A stretch of 35,954 nucleotides of DNA. Source: Myxococcota bacterium (GTDB lineage: Bacteria > Myxococcota_A > UBA9160 > UBA4427). The position numbers and the translations under genes are program-made. Of this stretch, positions 1-9,095 are shown one piece after another; positions within the stretch are counted from its first letter, which is position 1, and each line of letters opens with the position of its first letter. The notes below the pieces were generated by a model. It was given only the letters and a program-made list of their open reading frames with translations, was not told the DNA's origin and ran no database searches. The DNA is taken from NCBI GenBank assembly GCA_028284295.1, contig JANQSB010000004.1, positions 1 through 35,954 of the forward strand. The letters are read 5' to 3'.

Positions 1-2985
1 GGCGCGGGCCTCAGCGAGGACGACCTGGGCGACCCCGGTGGCATCGCCGTCACCCGCCTGAGCCCCAGCAGCGGCCACTGGGAGTTCTCCCTCGACGACG
101 GCGGCAGCTGGTCCGACGTCCCGGCGGTCGCGCCCTCGAGCGCCCTGCTGCTGCGCGAGACCGACCGCATCCGCTTCGTGCCCGACGGCGCGGCCGGCGA
201 GATCGCGAGCTTCGAGTTCGCGGCCTGGGACCAGAGCAGCGGCAACCCGGGAACGCTGACGAACGCCCTCCCGGGCGGCGGGACCAGCGCGTTCTCGACC
301 GGCGTCGCGCGCGGCCAGCTCGTGGTCCTCGACGCGAACGACGCACCGATCCTGACTCCGGGCTCGCCCTCGCTCACGTCCATCGACGAGGACGACGTGG
401 ACAACCCGGGAGACCTCGTCTCGAACCTGTTGGGCGGGTCCGTGCGCGACCCCGACGGTGCCTCCACGATGGGCATCGCCATCACCGCCCTCGCCTCCGG
501 CAACGGCACCTGGCAGTTCTCCACCGACGGCGGCGCCGGCTGGAACGACATGGGGAGCGTCTCCCCGGCGACCGCGCTCCTGCTTCGGGGCAGCGACCGG
601 GTGCGCTTCGTCCCCGACGGTGAGAACGCGGACAGCGCCAGCTTCGACTTCCTGGCCTGGGACGGAAGCAGCGGCACGGCCGGGGGCACCGCGAGCACCG
701 GGGTCGTCGGGACGACGACGCCCTTCTCCGTCGCCAGCGATACCGCGAGCATCGACGTCACGGCCGTCAACGACGCCCCCGTCCTCACCCCGAGCGCGCC
801 GGCCCTCACTCCCATCACCGAGGACGACACGAGCAACCCGGGCGACCGGATCGACATCCTGCTCGGCAGCTCGGTCTCCGACGTCGACGCGGGGGATCCG
901 CTGGGCATCGCCATCACCGGACTCGATCCCGGCAACGGCACCTGGCAGTTCTCCATCGACGACGGCGCCACCTGGTCCGACGTGGGCAGCGTCTCGACGA
1001 CGAGCGCACTGCTGCTGAGCGAAGACGACCGGGTCCGGTTCGTCCCCGACGGCCTGAACGCCGACAGCGCCCACTTCGACTTCGTGGCCTGGGACGAGAG
1101 CGTCGGCCTGCCCGGAAACCTGGCCGACGCGACCGCCACGGGCACCACCACCCCGTTCTCCACCGCCAGCGACCGCGCGCGGATCGTCGTCGGCGCCGTC
1201 AACGAGGCGCCGGTCCTGACCCCGTCCGCTCCGGCACTCACCCCGATCACCGAGGACGAGACCGGCAACCCGGGCGACCGCGTCGGCGCCCTGCTGGGGA
1301 CTTCGGTCCGCGACGACGACCTGGGCGACCCGCTCGGCATCGCCATCACCGGACTCGCTTCCGGCAATGGCAGCTGGCAGTTCTCCACCGACGACGGCGC
1401 CAGCTGGTCCGACGTCGGCAGCGCCTCGATCGGGAGCGCCCTGCTCCTTCGGGACACGGACCGGGTGCGCTTCGTCCCCGATGGCGAGAACGCCGACACG
1501 GCCCACTTCGACTTCGTCGCCTGGGACCGGAGCGGTGGCAACGCGGGCCTTCGGGCCGACGCGTCGATCCGGGGGGGCACCTCGCCCTTCTCGAACGCCA
1601 GCGACACCGCTCGGATCGACGTGACCGCGGTGAACGACGCCCCGGTGCTCGACGCGAGCGGCACGATGACCCTGAGCGACGTGCCGGAGTCGACCCCCTC
1701 GCCCGCTGGAGACCCGGTGGCCGCCATCCTGGCGAGCGCCGGGGGCGACCGGGTCACGGACGTCGACAACGGGGACCCGGAGGGCATCGCGGTCATCGGC
1801 GTCGACGACAGCAACGGTTCCTGGCAGTACTCGACCGACGACGGCGTGATGTGGACCGCCTTCGGCACGGTGAGCGACGGCGCCGCGGTGCTGCTCGACG
1901 AGAAGGCGCTCGTGCGCTTCGTCCCGGACGTGGGCTGGTTCGGCAGCTCCGGAGACATCCGCTTCCGGGCCTGGGACCAGAGCAACGGCGCGAGCGGCCA
2001 GACCGGCGTCGATGCATCGGCAAACGGGTCGACGACCGCGTTCAGCGCGGCCACCGAGTCGGCGTCACTCACGGTCACCGCGCGCAACTTCGCACCGGTG
2101 CTGACCCCGTCGGCACCCTCGCTCACCGCGATCGACGAGGACGCGGTCTCGAACCCGGGCGACCGCGTGGGCAGCCTGGTGGCCGGATCGGTCAGCGACC
2201 TCGACCCCCTGTCTCCCGTCGGCATCGCCATCACCGGCCTCGCGAGCGGAAACGGAAGCTGGCAGTTCTCTACCGACGCCGGGGGCAGCTGGACGGACAT
2301 CGGGAACGTCTCCGACCGCAACGCCCTGCTGCTGCGCGACGTCGACCACGTCCGCTTCGTGCCCGACGGCCTGAACGGAGACCGGGCTTCGTTCGACTTC
2401 CGCGCCTGGGACCAGAGCGCCGGCGGTGTGGGTGCCCGGGCCGATGCGTCCGTCGCCGGCGGAGCCGCGGCCTTCTCCATGGCGACCGACACCGCCACGA
2501 TCGACGTGGGCGCCGTCAACGACTCCCCGTCGATCCGGGATGCCAGCCTCGCCAGCGTCTCCTCGGACGACACGGACCCGCCGGGCGCGAGAGTCGGGTC
2601 CCTGTTCCGCGCCGGCTTCTCGGACGTGGACACGGGCGCCCGACTGTCGGGAGTCGCCGTGATCGGGAACGCGGCCGACCCCGCCACCCAGGGCGAGTGG
2701 CAGTACTCGAGCGACGGCGGCACCAGCTGGGCGGCCGTCGGCAGGGTCGGCGACGACGGGTCCGCCCTCGCGCTGTCCCGGGGCACGCTGCTCCGCTTCG
2801 TCCCCGTCTCGAGCTTCGACGGCAGCGTGGCGCTGGACGTCCGGGGCCTCGACGACGCGTATGCGGGAACCTTCTCGGCCACGACCGCCGGCGTGGAGAC
2901 ACGTGCAAACGTCGACGCGTCCGCCCACGGCGGCACGAGCTCCATCTCCGGAAGTGCCGCCTCCCTGGCGACCCTCGTCACGCCC
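1..2985 (+). repeat. Tandem cadherin-like protein repeats (about 432-453 bp units)
   Basis: In-frame unit boundaries read from the NDAPVLTP landmark fall near 343, 781, 1213, 1645, 2098 and 2530, with a partial unit before 343. Units starting at 343, 781, 1213 and 2098 are close relatives in protein and DNA. Units at 1645 and 2530 are clearly more diverged and slightly longer. This looks like amplification by duplication with alternating older units. Short-read assemblies may collapse such an array. Confidence 0.85.
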
Positions 2986-3711
2986 GGCACGACGATCACC
3001 GACGGAGACCCCAACGATCTCGATCCCGACCCGGAGCCGGATCCGGACCCGGTCGAGGAGCCCGAGCCGGCGGACCCGACGCCCGACGAGCCCGAGACCG
3101 AGCCGCCCGCCGAAGAGCCGGAGACACCGCTCGGCCCGCCGCTCGCGGGCCCCGGCGACGAAGGAGGCGGAACCGTGGATCCGGTGGATCCCTCGGGCCC
3201 GGCCCCGGTGTCCGCGGCGCCTTCCTTCGCTCGGCCGATCATCCCGGGCGACACGGACCCGCGCTTCGACGAGAACGAAGAGGAGCGCGCGACCGCGGCG
3301 ACGCGCACCGCCCTGGACGTGCTGCGGGACGTCTACCTGGGCCGCTCCTCCATCGGCGCCGACACCCTCACCAGCCTCATCTTCAACGGCCAGCGCCTCG
3401 ACTTCATGGGCGAGCTCGACGCCTCCCAGGAGGACCTCCTGGCCCTGAGCCAGCTCGAGACCACGCTCGTCAGCTCGACCGTGGCCGTCACCAGCGGCCT
3501 CTCCGTGGGCTACGTGCTGTGGCTCACCCGCGGCGGGCTGCTGATCGCGAGCCTGCTGACCTCCCTGCCCGCCTGGCGCCTGGTCGACCCGATTCCCATC
3601 CTGGCGCACCTCGGTTCGGACGATGAGGAGGGCGGGCACGGCGACGACTCGCTGGGCTCGATGCTCGAGCGCGAAGACGAGGAACCCGAGCCCGGAACCC
3701 TCCCGACGTGA
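1..3711 (+). CDS. Giant cadherin/VCBS-like repeat surface protein, C-terminal part (5' end outside window)
   Basis: The reading frame is open from base 1, so the start lies upstream. The visible 1236 residues hold one partial and six complete tandem units of about 144-151 residues. Each unit carries the landmarks NDAPVLTPSAP, GIAITGL, GNGTWQFS.DGG..W.D and RVRFVPDG, a pattern of cadherin-like/VCBS-like beta-sandwich repeats in large bacterial surface proteins. After the repeats come an acidic proline-rich stretch (bases 3000-3200), a short helical region and two hydrophobic stretches (bases 3481-3600, ending WRLVDPIPILAHLG). A very acidic tail follows. The C-terminus therefore looks membrane-anchored, and no RTX or type I secretion tail is visible. 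The TGA stop overlaps the GTG start of the histidine kinase, implying coupled translation and a shared task. The ligand is unknown; adhesion or surface sensing is inference. The full gene is probably much longer. Confidence 0.85.
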   Translation, partial: GAGLSEDDLGDPGGIAVTRLSPSSGHWEFSLDDGGSWSDVPAVAPSSALLLRETDRIRFVPDGAAGEIASFEFAAWDQSSGNPGTLTNALPGGGTSAFSTGVARGQLVVLDANDAPILTPGSPSLTSIDEDDVDNPGDLVSNLLGGSVRDPDGASTMGIAITALASGNGTWQFSTDGGAGWNDMGSVSPATALLLRGSDRVRFVPDGENADSASFDFLAWDGSSGTAGGTASTGVVGTTTPFSVASDTASIDVTAVNDAPVLTPSAPALTPITEDDTSNPGDRIDILLGSSVSDVDAGDPLGIAITGLDPGNGTWQFSIDDGATWSDVGSVSTTSALLLSEDDRVRFVPDGLNADSAHFDFVAWDESVGLPGNLADATATGTTTPFSTASDRARIVVGAVNEAPVLTPSAPALTPITEDETGNPGDRVGALLGTSVRDDDLGDPLGIAITGLASGNGSWQFSTDDGASWSDVGSASIGSALLLRDTDRVRFVPDGENADTAHFDFVAWDRSGGNAGLRADASIRGGTSPFSNASDTARIDVTAVNDAPVLDASGTMTLSDVPESTPSPAGDPVAAILASAGGDRVTDVDNGDPEGIAVIGVDDSNGSWQYSTDDGVMWTAFGTVSDGAAVLLDEKALVRFVPDVGWFGSSGDIRFRAWDQSNGASGQTGVDASANGSTTAFSAATESASLTVTARNFAPVLTPSAPSLTAIDEDAVSNPGDRVGSLVAGSVSDLDPLSPVGIAITGLASGNGSWQFSTDAGGSWTDIGNVSDRNALLLRDVDHVRFVPDGLNGDRASFDFRAWDQSAGGVGARADASVAGGAAAFSMATDTATIDVGAVNDSPSIRDASLASVSSDDTDPPGARVGSLFRAGFSDVDTGARLSGVAVIGNAADPATQGEWQYSSDGGTSWAAVGRVGDDGSALALSRGTLLRFVPVSSFDGSVALDVRGLDDAYAGTFSATTAGVETRANVDASAHGGTSSISGSAASLATLVTPGTTITDGDPNDLDPDPEPDPDPVEEPEPADPTPDEPETEPPAEEPETPLGPPLAGPGDEGGGTVDPVDPSGPAPVSAAPSFARPIIPGDTDPRFDENEEERATAATRTALDVLRDVYLGRSSIGADTLTSLIFNGQRLDFMGELDASQEDLLALSQLETTLVSSTVAVTSGLSVGYVLWLTRGGLLIASLLTSLPAWRLVDPIPILAHLGSDDEEGGHGDDSLGSMLEREDEEPEPGTLPT

Positions 3712-6215
3712 CCTTCTTCAACGCCAAGACGCACATCGCCCTGGGACAGACCTTCCTGGTGGTGACCCTGTTGCTGGCTGCCCTGGCGGCGGGTCTCGTC
3801 CCGGACCGGGAGCGCGCCCAACGCGAGGGCCGCGCCGCACTCGCCGAGGCCCTGGCCATCACGGGCTCGGCGCTGGTCACCCAGGCCGAGCTTCGGCGCC
3901 TCCAGGCGACCCTCGGGCTCGTGGTCGAGCGCAACGACGATCTGCTGTCGGCCGGGGTCCGTCGCACCGACGGCCGCGTGATCGTCTCGGTCGCGGACCA
4001 CGTGGCACGCTGGGTGCCCGATCCCGAGACCTACTCCACTCCCTCCCAGCTGAAGGTGCCGATCTGGTCCCACGGCCAGCGCTGGGGCCAGGTGGAGCTG
4101 CGCTTCCGTCCCCTGTCGCCGCCCGGAATGTGGGCCTGGCTCCACGACCCGCGCCTCCAGCTGATCGGCGGGATCGCGCTGCTCTCCTTCGTGGCCTTCT
4201 ACTTCTATCTCGGGAAGATGCTCCAGCACCTGGACCCGTCCCAGGCGGTGCCGCAGCACGTGCGGTCGGCACTCGACACCCTGGCCGAAGGACTGGTCGT
4301 GATGGACACGCGGGAGCGCATCGTGCTCGCCAACCAGGCCATCGCGGCCATCGTGGGGCGCAGTCCGGAGCAGCTGATGGGGCGCCGCGTCTCCGAGCTG
4401 AACTGGGTGAACGCCGACGGAAGCTCCTTCGCCGAGGAGGAGTACCCCTGGCGGCTGGCCCTTCGCGACGGCGAGACGCGCTCGAACGACATCGTGCTGC
4501 TGCGCGATGCCGAGGACCAGCTGCGGACCTTCATCGTGAACGCCGCCCCGGTGCTCGGCGCGCGCGACAAGGCCGGTGGCGTGCTCGTCAGTCTCGACGA
4601 CGTCACGGCGCTCGAGGAGCACAAGGCCGAGCTGTCCTTTGCCAAGGAGCAGGCCGAGGCCGCCAACCAGGCCAAGAGCCAGTTCCTCGCGAGCATGAGC
4701 CACGAGATCCGGACGCCGATGAACGCGATCCTCGGCTTCACCGAGGTGCTGAAGCGCGGCTACGTGACCGACGAGCAGGACCGCAACAAGTACCTGGAGA
4801 CCATCCGTTCCAGCGGCGAGCACCTCCTGCAGCTGATCAACGACGTGCTCGACCTCTCGAAGGTCGAATCGGGTCACATGGAGCTCGAGCAGATGCGCTT
4901 CGCGCCCCACGCCGTCGTCCGCGAGGCGGTGACCGTCCTGTCGGGCAAGACCCAGGAGAAGGGGATCACGCTCGACTTCGAGATCCAGGGCCGGGTGCCC
5001 GAGACGGTGCTCGCCGACCCGACCCGTTTCCGGCAGATCGTGACCAACCTGCTCTCGAACGCCATCAAGTTCACCGACCAGGGCGGTGTGAAGGTCGTGC
5101 TCGGACTGACGGATGCCCGGGGCGCTTCGCGTCTGGTACTGCGGGTGAAGGACTCGGGCATCGGCCTCGAGGAGGACGCCTACGAGTCGATCTTCGACGA
5201 GTTCGTCCAGGCCGACAGCTCGGTCACGCGACGCTTCGGCGGTACGGGACTCGGTCTGCCCATCAGCCGTCGCCTCGCTCGCATGATGGGGGGTGACATC
5301 ACCGTGAAGAGCGCGCTCGGCAAGGGCAGCGCCTTCACGGTGAGCATCGATCCGGGTCCCCTCGATGGGATCGCGATGCTCACTCCGGAAGAGGCCCTCG
5401 ACCAGGCCCAGCCCCGGTCGAGCGAGAGTCGCGACGGCTGGGACCTGCCGTCGGCCCGCATCCTGGTCGTCGACGATGGCGAGGAGAACCGGGACCTGTT
5501 GCGCGTGGTGCTCGGCGACCTCGGGCTCGAGGTCGAAGGCGCCGAGAACGGGCAGGTCGGCGTCGAGAAGGCCCGCAGCGGCAGCTTCGACGTGGTGCTG
5601 ATGGACATGCAGATGCCGGTGATGGACGGGTACACGGCCACCTCGACCCTCCGCGGCGAGGGCTACGAGGGACCCATCGTCGCGCTCACCGCCAACGCCA
5701 TGAAGGGCTTCGAACGCGAGTGCCTGGAGGCCGGCTGCAGCCACTACCTCACCAAGCCCATCGACATCGATGCCCTCACCGAGACTCTGGCCGGCCTGCT
5801 CGGGGGCTCACGGCGACGTGGCGAAGCCAGACCGGCCGCCCCCGGGCCGGAGCGCCCGGCGACCCCCCGGAACGCGATGCCTGCCAGCGAGCCGATCGTC
5901 TCGTCCCTGGCCGCCAAGGGGGAGCCCTTCCTGGGCATCATCCGGAAGTTCGCGGGCCGCCTCGGCGAGAAGCTCGACGAGATGGACGGCAGCTTCCTGG
6001 CGCGCGACGGCGACGCGCTCGCGGCAGGCGCGCACTGGCTGAAGGGCTCGGCGGGGACCGTGGGCTTCGCCGAATTCCACGAGCCCGCCCTGGCCCTCGA
6101 ATCCTTCGCCCGCGACGGCAAGTGGAGCGAGGCCGAAGCCGCGCTCGAGCGGATCCGGTCGCTGGCCGAGCGGATCGAGCTGCCCGGCGCACCGCCGGCA
6201 GGGAGTGCGGGATGA
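3708..6215 (+). CDS. Membrane hybrid sensor histidine kinase (PAS-HisKA-HATPase-REC-HPt)
   Basis: 835 aa from a GTG that overlaps the preceding stop. One membrane segment lies at about residues 9-30 and a second at 149-168, enclosing a periplasmic sensor of about 115 residues with no recognised fold. A PAS domain follows at about 180-300. HisKA has the phospho-acceptor His332 in SHEIRTPMN. HATPase_c has the N box ([11 protein letters not shown]451), the G1 box (DSGIGL, D482) and the G2 box (GGTGLGL, 511-517). The receiver has acidic pair D589/D590, phospho-acceptor D633, T661 and K683. The C-terminal HPt has H776 in HWLKGSAG. All catalytic residues are present, so a full His-Asp-His phosphorelay can run inside one protein and pass to the next gene's receiver. 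It is coupled to the surface protein upstream and the c-di-GMP regulator downstream, which suggests that it reports on the surface protein; that link is inference. Confidence 0.95.
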   Translation: MTFFNAKTHIALGQTFLVVTLLLAALAAGLVPDRERAQREGRAALAEALAITGSALVTQAELRRLQATLGLVVERNDDLLSAGVRRTDGRVIVSVADHVARWVPDPETYSTPSQLKVPIWSHGQRWGQVELRFRPLSPPGMWAWLHDPRLQLIGGIALLSFVAFYFYLGKMLQHLDPSQAVPQHVRSALDTLAEGLVVMDTRERIVLANQAIAAIVGRSPEQLMGRRVSELNWVNADGSSFAEEEYPWRLALRDGETRSNDIVLLRDAEDQLRTFIVNAAPVLGARDKAGGVLVSLDDVTALEEHKAELSFAKEQAEAANQAKSQFLASMSHEIRTPMNAILGFTEVLKRGYVTDEQDRNKYLETIRSSGEHLLQLINDVLDLSKVESGHMELEQMRFAPHAVVREAVTVLSGKTQEKGITLDFEIQGRVPETVLADPTRFRQIVTNLLSNAIKFTDQGGVKVVLGLTDARGASRLVLRVKDSGIGLEEDAYESIFDEFVQADSSVTRRFGGTGLGLPISRRLARMMGGDITVKSALGKGSAFTVSIDPGPLDGIAMLTPEEALDQAQPRSSESRDGWDLPSARILVVDDGEENRDLLRVVLGDLGLEVEGAENGQVGVEKARSGSFDVVLMDMQMPVMDGYTATSTLRGEGYEGPIVALTANAMKGFERECLEAGCSHYLTKPIDIDALTETLAGLLGGSRRRGEARPAAPGPERPATPRNAMPASEPIVSSLAAKGEPFLGIIRKFAGRLGEKLDEMDGSFLARDGDALAAGAHWLKGSAGTVGFAEFHEPALALESFARDGKWSEAEAALERIRSLAERIELPGAPPAGSAG

Positions 6216-8011
6216 CGGCCGCGAACCGCGCCGACAACCCGATCTCTCTCGTCACGAACGGCAACGCCGATTCGCAGACCCCGTTCAGCACGGCGACGAT
6301 CATGATGGTGGACGACGAGCCGACCACCATCGAGATCCTCGAGATGTTCCTCCGCAGCGAGGGCTACGAGCGCTTCGTCCACACCAGCGACCCGACCGAG
6401 GCCATCGGCCTCGCGCGGAACGCGCGACCCGACGTGCTGCTCCTGGACGTGATGATGCCCGAGGTGAGCGGGCTCGAGCTGCTCCAGACGATCCGCAACG
6501 ACGAAGACCTGCAGTACCTGCCCGTGATCATCCTGACCTCGGCGACCGAGCCGGAGACCAAGCTGCAGGCCCTGGAGCTCGGGGCCACGGACCTGCTGGC
6601 CAAGCCCGTCGATCCGAGCGAGCTCTCACTGCGCCTGCGCAACACCCTCGCGGCGAAGACCTACCAGGACCGCCTGGCCTACTACGACCGGCTGACCGGG
6701 CTTCCCAACCGCAGGCTCTTCACGGACCGCCTCGAGCGAACCCTGCAGCGGGCCCGCAGCCGCGAGATCGACTGCGCGCTGCTGCACCTGAACCTGGACC
6801 GCTTCAAGAAGGTGAACGACGCCCTGGGCCACCACGTGGGCGACGCCCTGCTGCAGGCGGTCGCCGCCCGGATCGAGCAGAGCATCCGCCCCGGGGACTT
6901 CGTCGGCGTGCCCGAGCTGCCGGAGATCCACGACCCGCTCTCGCGGGTGGGCGGCGACGAGTTCTCCGTCCTGCTGCCCGGCGCGGGCTCCGTCGAGGGA
7001 GCCTCGCGGGCCGCCGCACGCCTGCTCGAGAGCCTGGCCGACCCCTTCCAGGTCGAGGAGCACGAGCTCTTCGTCAACGCGAGTGTCGGCATCGCCCTCT
7101 TCCCGACCGACGGCGAGGACATCACCACCTTGATGGCCAACGCGGACACCGCCATGTCGCACGCGAAGAAGCGCGGGCGGAACTGCTTCCAGTTCTACGA
7201 GGCGTCGCAGAACTCGGAATCCGCCAAGCGGCTGAACCTCGAGAGCCAGCTGCACCGGGCCATCGACCGCAAGGAGCTCGTGCTCCACTACCAGCCCAAG
7301 GCCGACGTGGCGACGGATCGCATCACCGGGGTCGAGGCCCTGATGCGCTGGGATCACCCCGAGCTCGGCCTCGTGGGGCCCGACCAGTTCATTCCCATCG
7401 CCGAGGAGACGGGTCTGATCACCGCCCTGGGCGAGTGGGCGCTGCGCACGGCCTGCGAGCAGAACCGCGCCTGGCAGGAGGCCGGACTCGAGCCGATCTC
7501 GATCGCCGTGAACGTCTCGGCCAAGCAGTTCGAGAACGAGGCCTTCGTCGACGTCATCCAGCGCGCGCTGCAGCAGAGCGGCATGGACCCCAGGCACCTG
7601 ATCCTGGAGCTGACCGAGAGCGTCATCATGGCCAACCCGACCCAGACGGCCACCATGCTCGACGCCATCAAGGCGATGGGAGCCCGGACCTCGGTCGACG
7701 ACTTCGGGACCGGCTACTCCTCGCTCTCCAGTCTCAGCCGCTTTCCCATCGACGAGCTCAAGATCGACCAGTCCTTCGTCTCGAACCTGCCCGGCGACGA
7801 GAACGACGCCGCCATCGCCAACGCCATCGTCCTGATGGGACACAGCCTGGGGTTGACGGTCGTTGCCGAGGGCGTGGAGACGGTCGAGCAGCTGGCCTTC
7901 CTGGCGGGGCGGGCCTGCGACACCTACCAGGGCTACCTGCGCTGCAAGCCCATTCCGCCCGAAGCGCTCGAGAAGCTGCTCCAGACCGAGGCCGCCAAGA
8001 CCCGGCGGTAG
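6212..8011 (+). CDS. Response regulator with GGDEF and EAL domains (c-di-GMP phosphodiesterase output)
   Basis: 599 aa. The ATG overlaps the kinase stop (ATGA), with GGGAG about 7 bases upstream. The receiver (residues 28-145) has D34/D35, phospho-acceptor D79 and K131. The GGDEF domain (about 155-325) keeps the signature at 247-251. The usual first Asp of the DLDRFK metal motif is Asn194 (LNLDRFK), and an insertion of about ten residues precedes the signature, so cyclase activity is doubtful. The EAL domain (about 340-590) keeps E375, N434, E466, D496/D497 (DDFGTGY), K517, E553/E556 and Q573, all expected for an active phosphodiesterase. Predicted role: cytoplasmic output of the phosphorelay that hydrolyses c-di-GMP when phosphorylated. 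The sign of control is not visible. Confidence 0.95.
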   Translation: MTAANRADNPISLVTNGNADSQTPFSTATIMMVDDEPTTIEILEMFLRSEGYERFVHTSDPTEAIGLARNARPDVLLLDVMMPEVSGLELLQTIRNDEDLQYLPVIILTSATEPETKLQALELGATDLLAKPVDPSELSLRLRNTLAAKTYQDRLAYYDRLTGLPNRRLFTDRLERTLQRARSREIDCALLHLNLDRFKKVNDALGHHVGDALLQAVAARIEQSIRPGDFVGVPELPEIHDPLSRVGGDEFSVLLPGAGSVEGASRAAARLLESLADPFQVEEHELFVNASVGIALFPTDGEDITTLMANADTAMSHAKKRGRNCFQFYEASQNSESAKRLNLESQLHRAIDRKELVLHYQPKADVATDRITGVEALMRWDHPELGLVGPDQFIPIAEETGLITALGEWALRTACEQNRAWQEAGLEPISIAVNVSAKQFENEAFVDVIQRALQQSGMDPRHLILELTESVIMANPTQTATMLDAIKAMGARTSVDDFGTGYSSLSSLSRFPIDELKIDQSFVSNLPGDENDAAIANAIVLMGHSLGLTVVAEGVETVEQLAFLAGRACDTYQGYLRCKPIPPEALEKLLQTEAAKTRR

Positions 8012-8019
8012 TCCCCGAC

Positions 8020-8047
8020 TTGTCCCTCCCGCCGCGGCGCCTAGTCT
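8020..8047 (+). promoter_or_regulatory. Possible sigma70-like promoter for the DUF3080 operon
   Basis: TTGTCC (8020-8025) and TAGTCT (8042-8047) are separated by 16 bases in the only gap between the c-di-GMP gene and the next operon. Both are partial matches to consensus. The ribosome site GAGGGGG would then sit close to the transcript 5' end. Confidence 0.2.
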
Positions 8048-8066
8048 CGGACCGAGGGGGCAGCCA

Positions 8067-9095
8067 TTGCGCTTCGACTCCGTTCTCGCGTCCGTCGTCG
8101 GCATCGGCCTGGCCGCGACCGCTTGCGGCGATCCCGATCTGAGCGACCAGCTCAGTGGATACGGGCAGGCGATCGAGGCGATCCTCGCGCGCGAGCCGGC
8201 GCCGGTGGACGCGGACGATACGCGCGGGATGCAGCTGCCCACGCGTCGCGAGCGCCGGATCGACGTGCCCGACCACCGGATGGGGGGCATGGACTTCCTT
8301 GCCATCCAGGGCTGCCGCCTCTCGCAGCTGGTCGGCAGCCGCAACGGACCCATGGGCCGCGTGATGGTCCCCAGCCGCCGCCTGGTCTACGAGCTGGAGG
8401 TGCTCGAAGCCGCCGACGAGTGCCTCGAAGGGCTCTCCGACGGCCGGGCGGCTCGACTGGGCGGGACCCTGGCCGCGAAGCGGGCAGAGCTTCCCGCGCA
8501 CCTGTGGAACGCGGTCTGGATGGGCGAGGAGATCGAGGGCTACCTGTCTTCGATGACGGGGCCGATGGCGCTGCTGTCGTCCGACGATGGCCAGGCCGGT
8601 CTCGACGGCGCGGTGGCCGTGCTCGAGCGACCGCTCGAGAGCGCCCAGGACGCTCTCGAGCTGGAAGCGGCGCTGGCGGAGCTGCGAAGCGAGCATGCCT
8701 TCGGCCCCATGCTGGGGAGCCTGCATCTCGTCCGGCGCACGCTGAACCGCGTCGCCGATCTCCTCGAGACGAGCCCGCCGACCGGGTGCCGAGGCGACGC
8801 CGTCCGCCTGGCGTCCGCCTTCGAGACCCACTACCTGAGGCTGCAGGCTCCGCTCGCAACCCTCGATCGCCGCGTGCACGCACGCCTCGAGGCACTCGAC
8901 CGCCTGTTCGACGCATCTTCCGCGGGTGTGACCGGGGTGCCCGATGCCATGTCGCGCTACGCGACCGAGCAGCTGAGCCCGCGGCACCCGACGGGTGCCT
9001 GGGCGCGCTACCGCGAGGCCGTAAGGCGGCACGCCCAGGCCTGGGAGCCGACCCTCGTCTTGTGCGGTGTGCTTCCGGATGCGGAGGCCGCGTGA
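8067..9095 (+). CDS. DUF3080-like lipoprotein
   Basis: 342 aa from TTG at 8067, chosen because GAGGGGG lies 6 bases upstream and because this start gives a clean lipoprotein signal: charged MRFDS, a hydrophobic run, then ATAC with lipid-acceptor Cys20. The mature protein is helical. Its conserved core, roughly residues 65-115 with MDFLAIQGCRLSQLVGSRNG and GRVM.PS.RLVYELE, matches the DUF3080 lipoprotein family known mainly from marine Gammaproteobacteria (recognised from memory of the family pattern). Cysteines at the core and near the C-terminus could form disulfides. The function of the family is unknown. The TGA overlaps the GTG of the next gene, placing it first in a three-gene operon. 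Confidence 0.8.
   Translation: MRFDSVLASVVGIGLAATACGDPDLSDQLSGYGQAIEAILAREPAPVDADDTRGMQLPTRRERRIDVPDHRMGGMDFLAIQGCRLSQLVGSRNGPMGRVMVPSRRLVYELEVLEAADECLEGLSDGRAARLGGTLAAKRAELPAHLWNAVWMGEEIEGYLSSMTGPMALLSSDDGQAGLDGAVAVLERPLESAQDALELEAALAELRSEHAFGPMLGSLHLVRRTLNRVADLLETSPPTGCRGDAVRLASAFETHYLRLQAPLATLDRRVHARLEALDRLFDASSAGVTGVPDAMSRYATEQLSPRHPTGAWARYREAVRRHAQAWEPTLVLCGVLPDAEAA

Noticed and set aside
343-2985. CRISPR-like or DNA-level regulatory repeat array
   Set aside because: Units are about 430-450 bases, in frame and diverged at silent sites. They are protein domain repeats with no short direct repeat and spacer pattern.
3708-8011. Phage, integron or insertion sequence fragments in the window
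   Set aside because: No transposase, integrase, terminal inverted repeats or target-site duplications were seen. Composition is even except for the short AT-rich island, which is explained as a promoter region.
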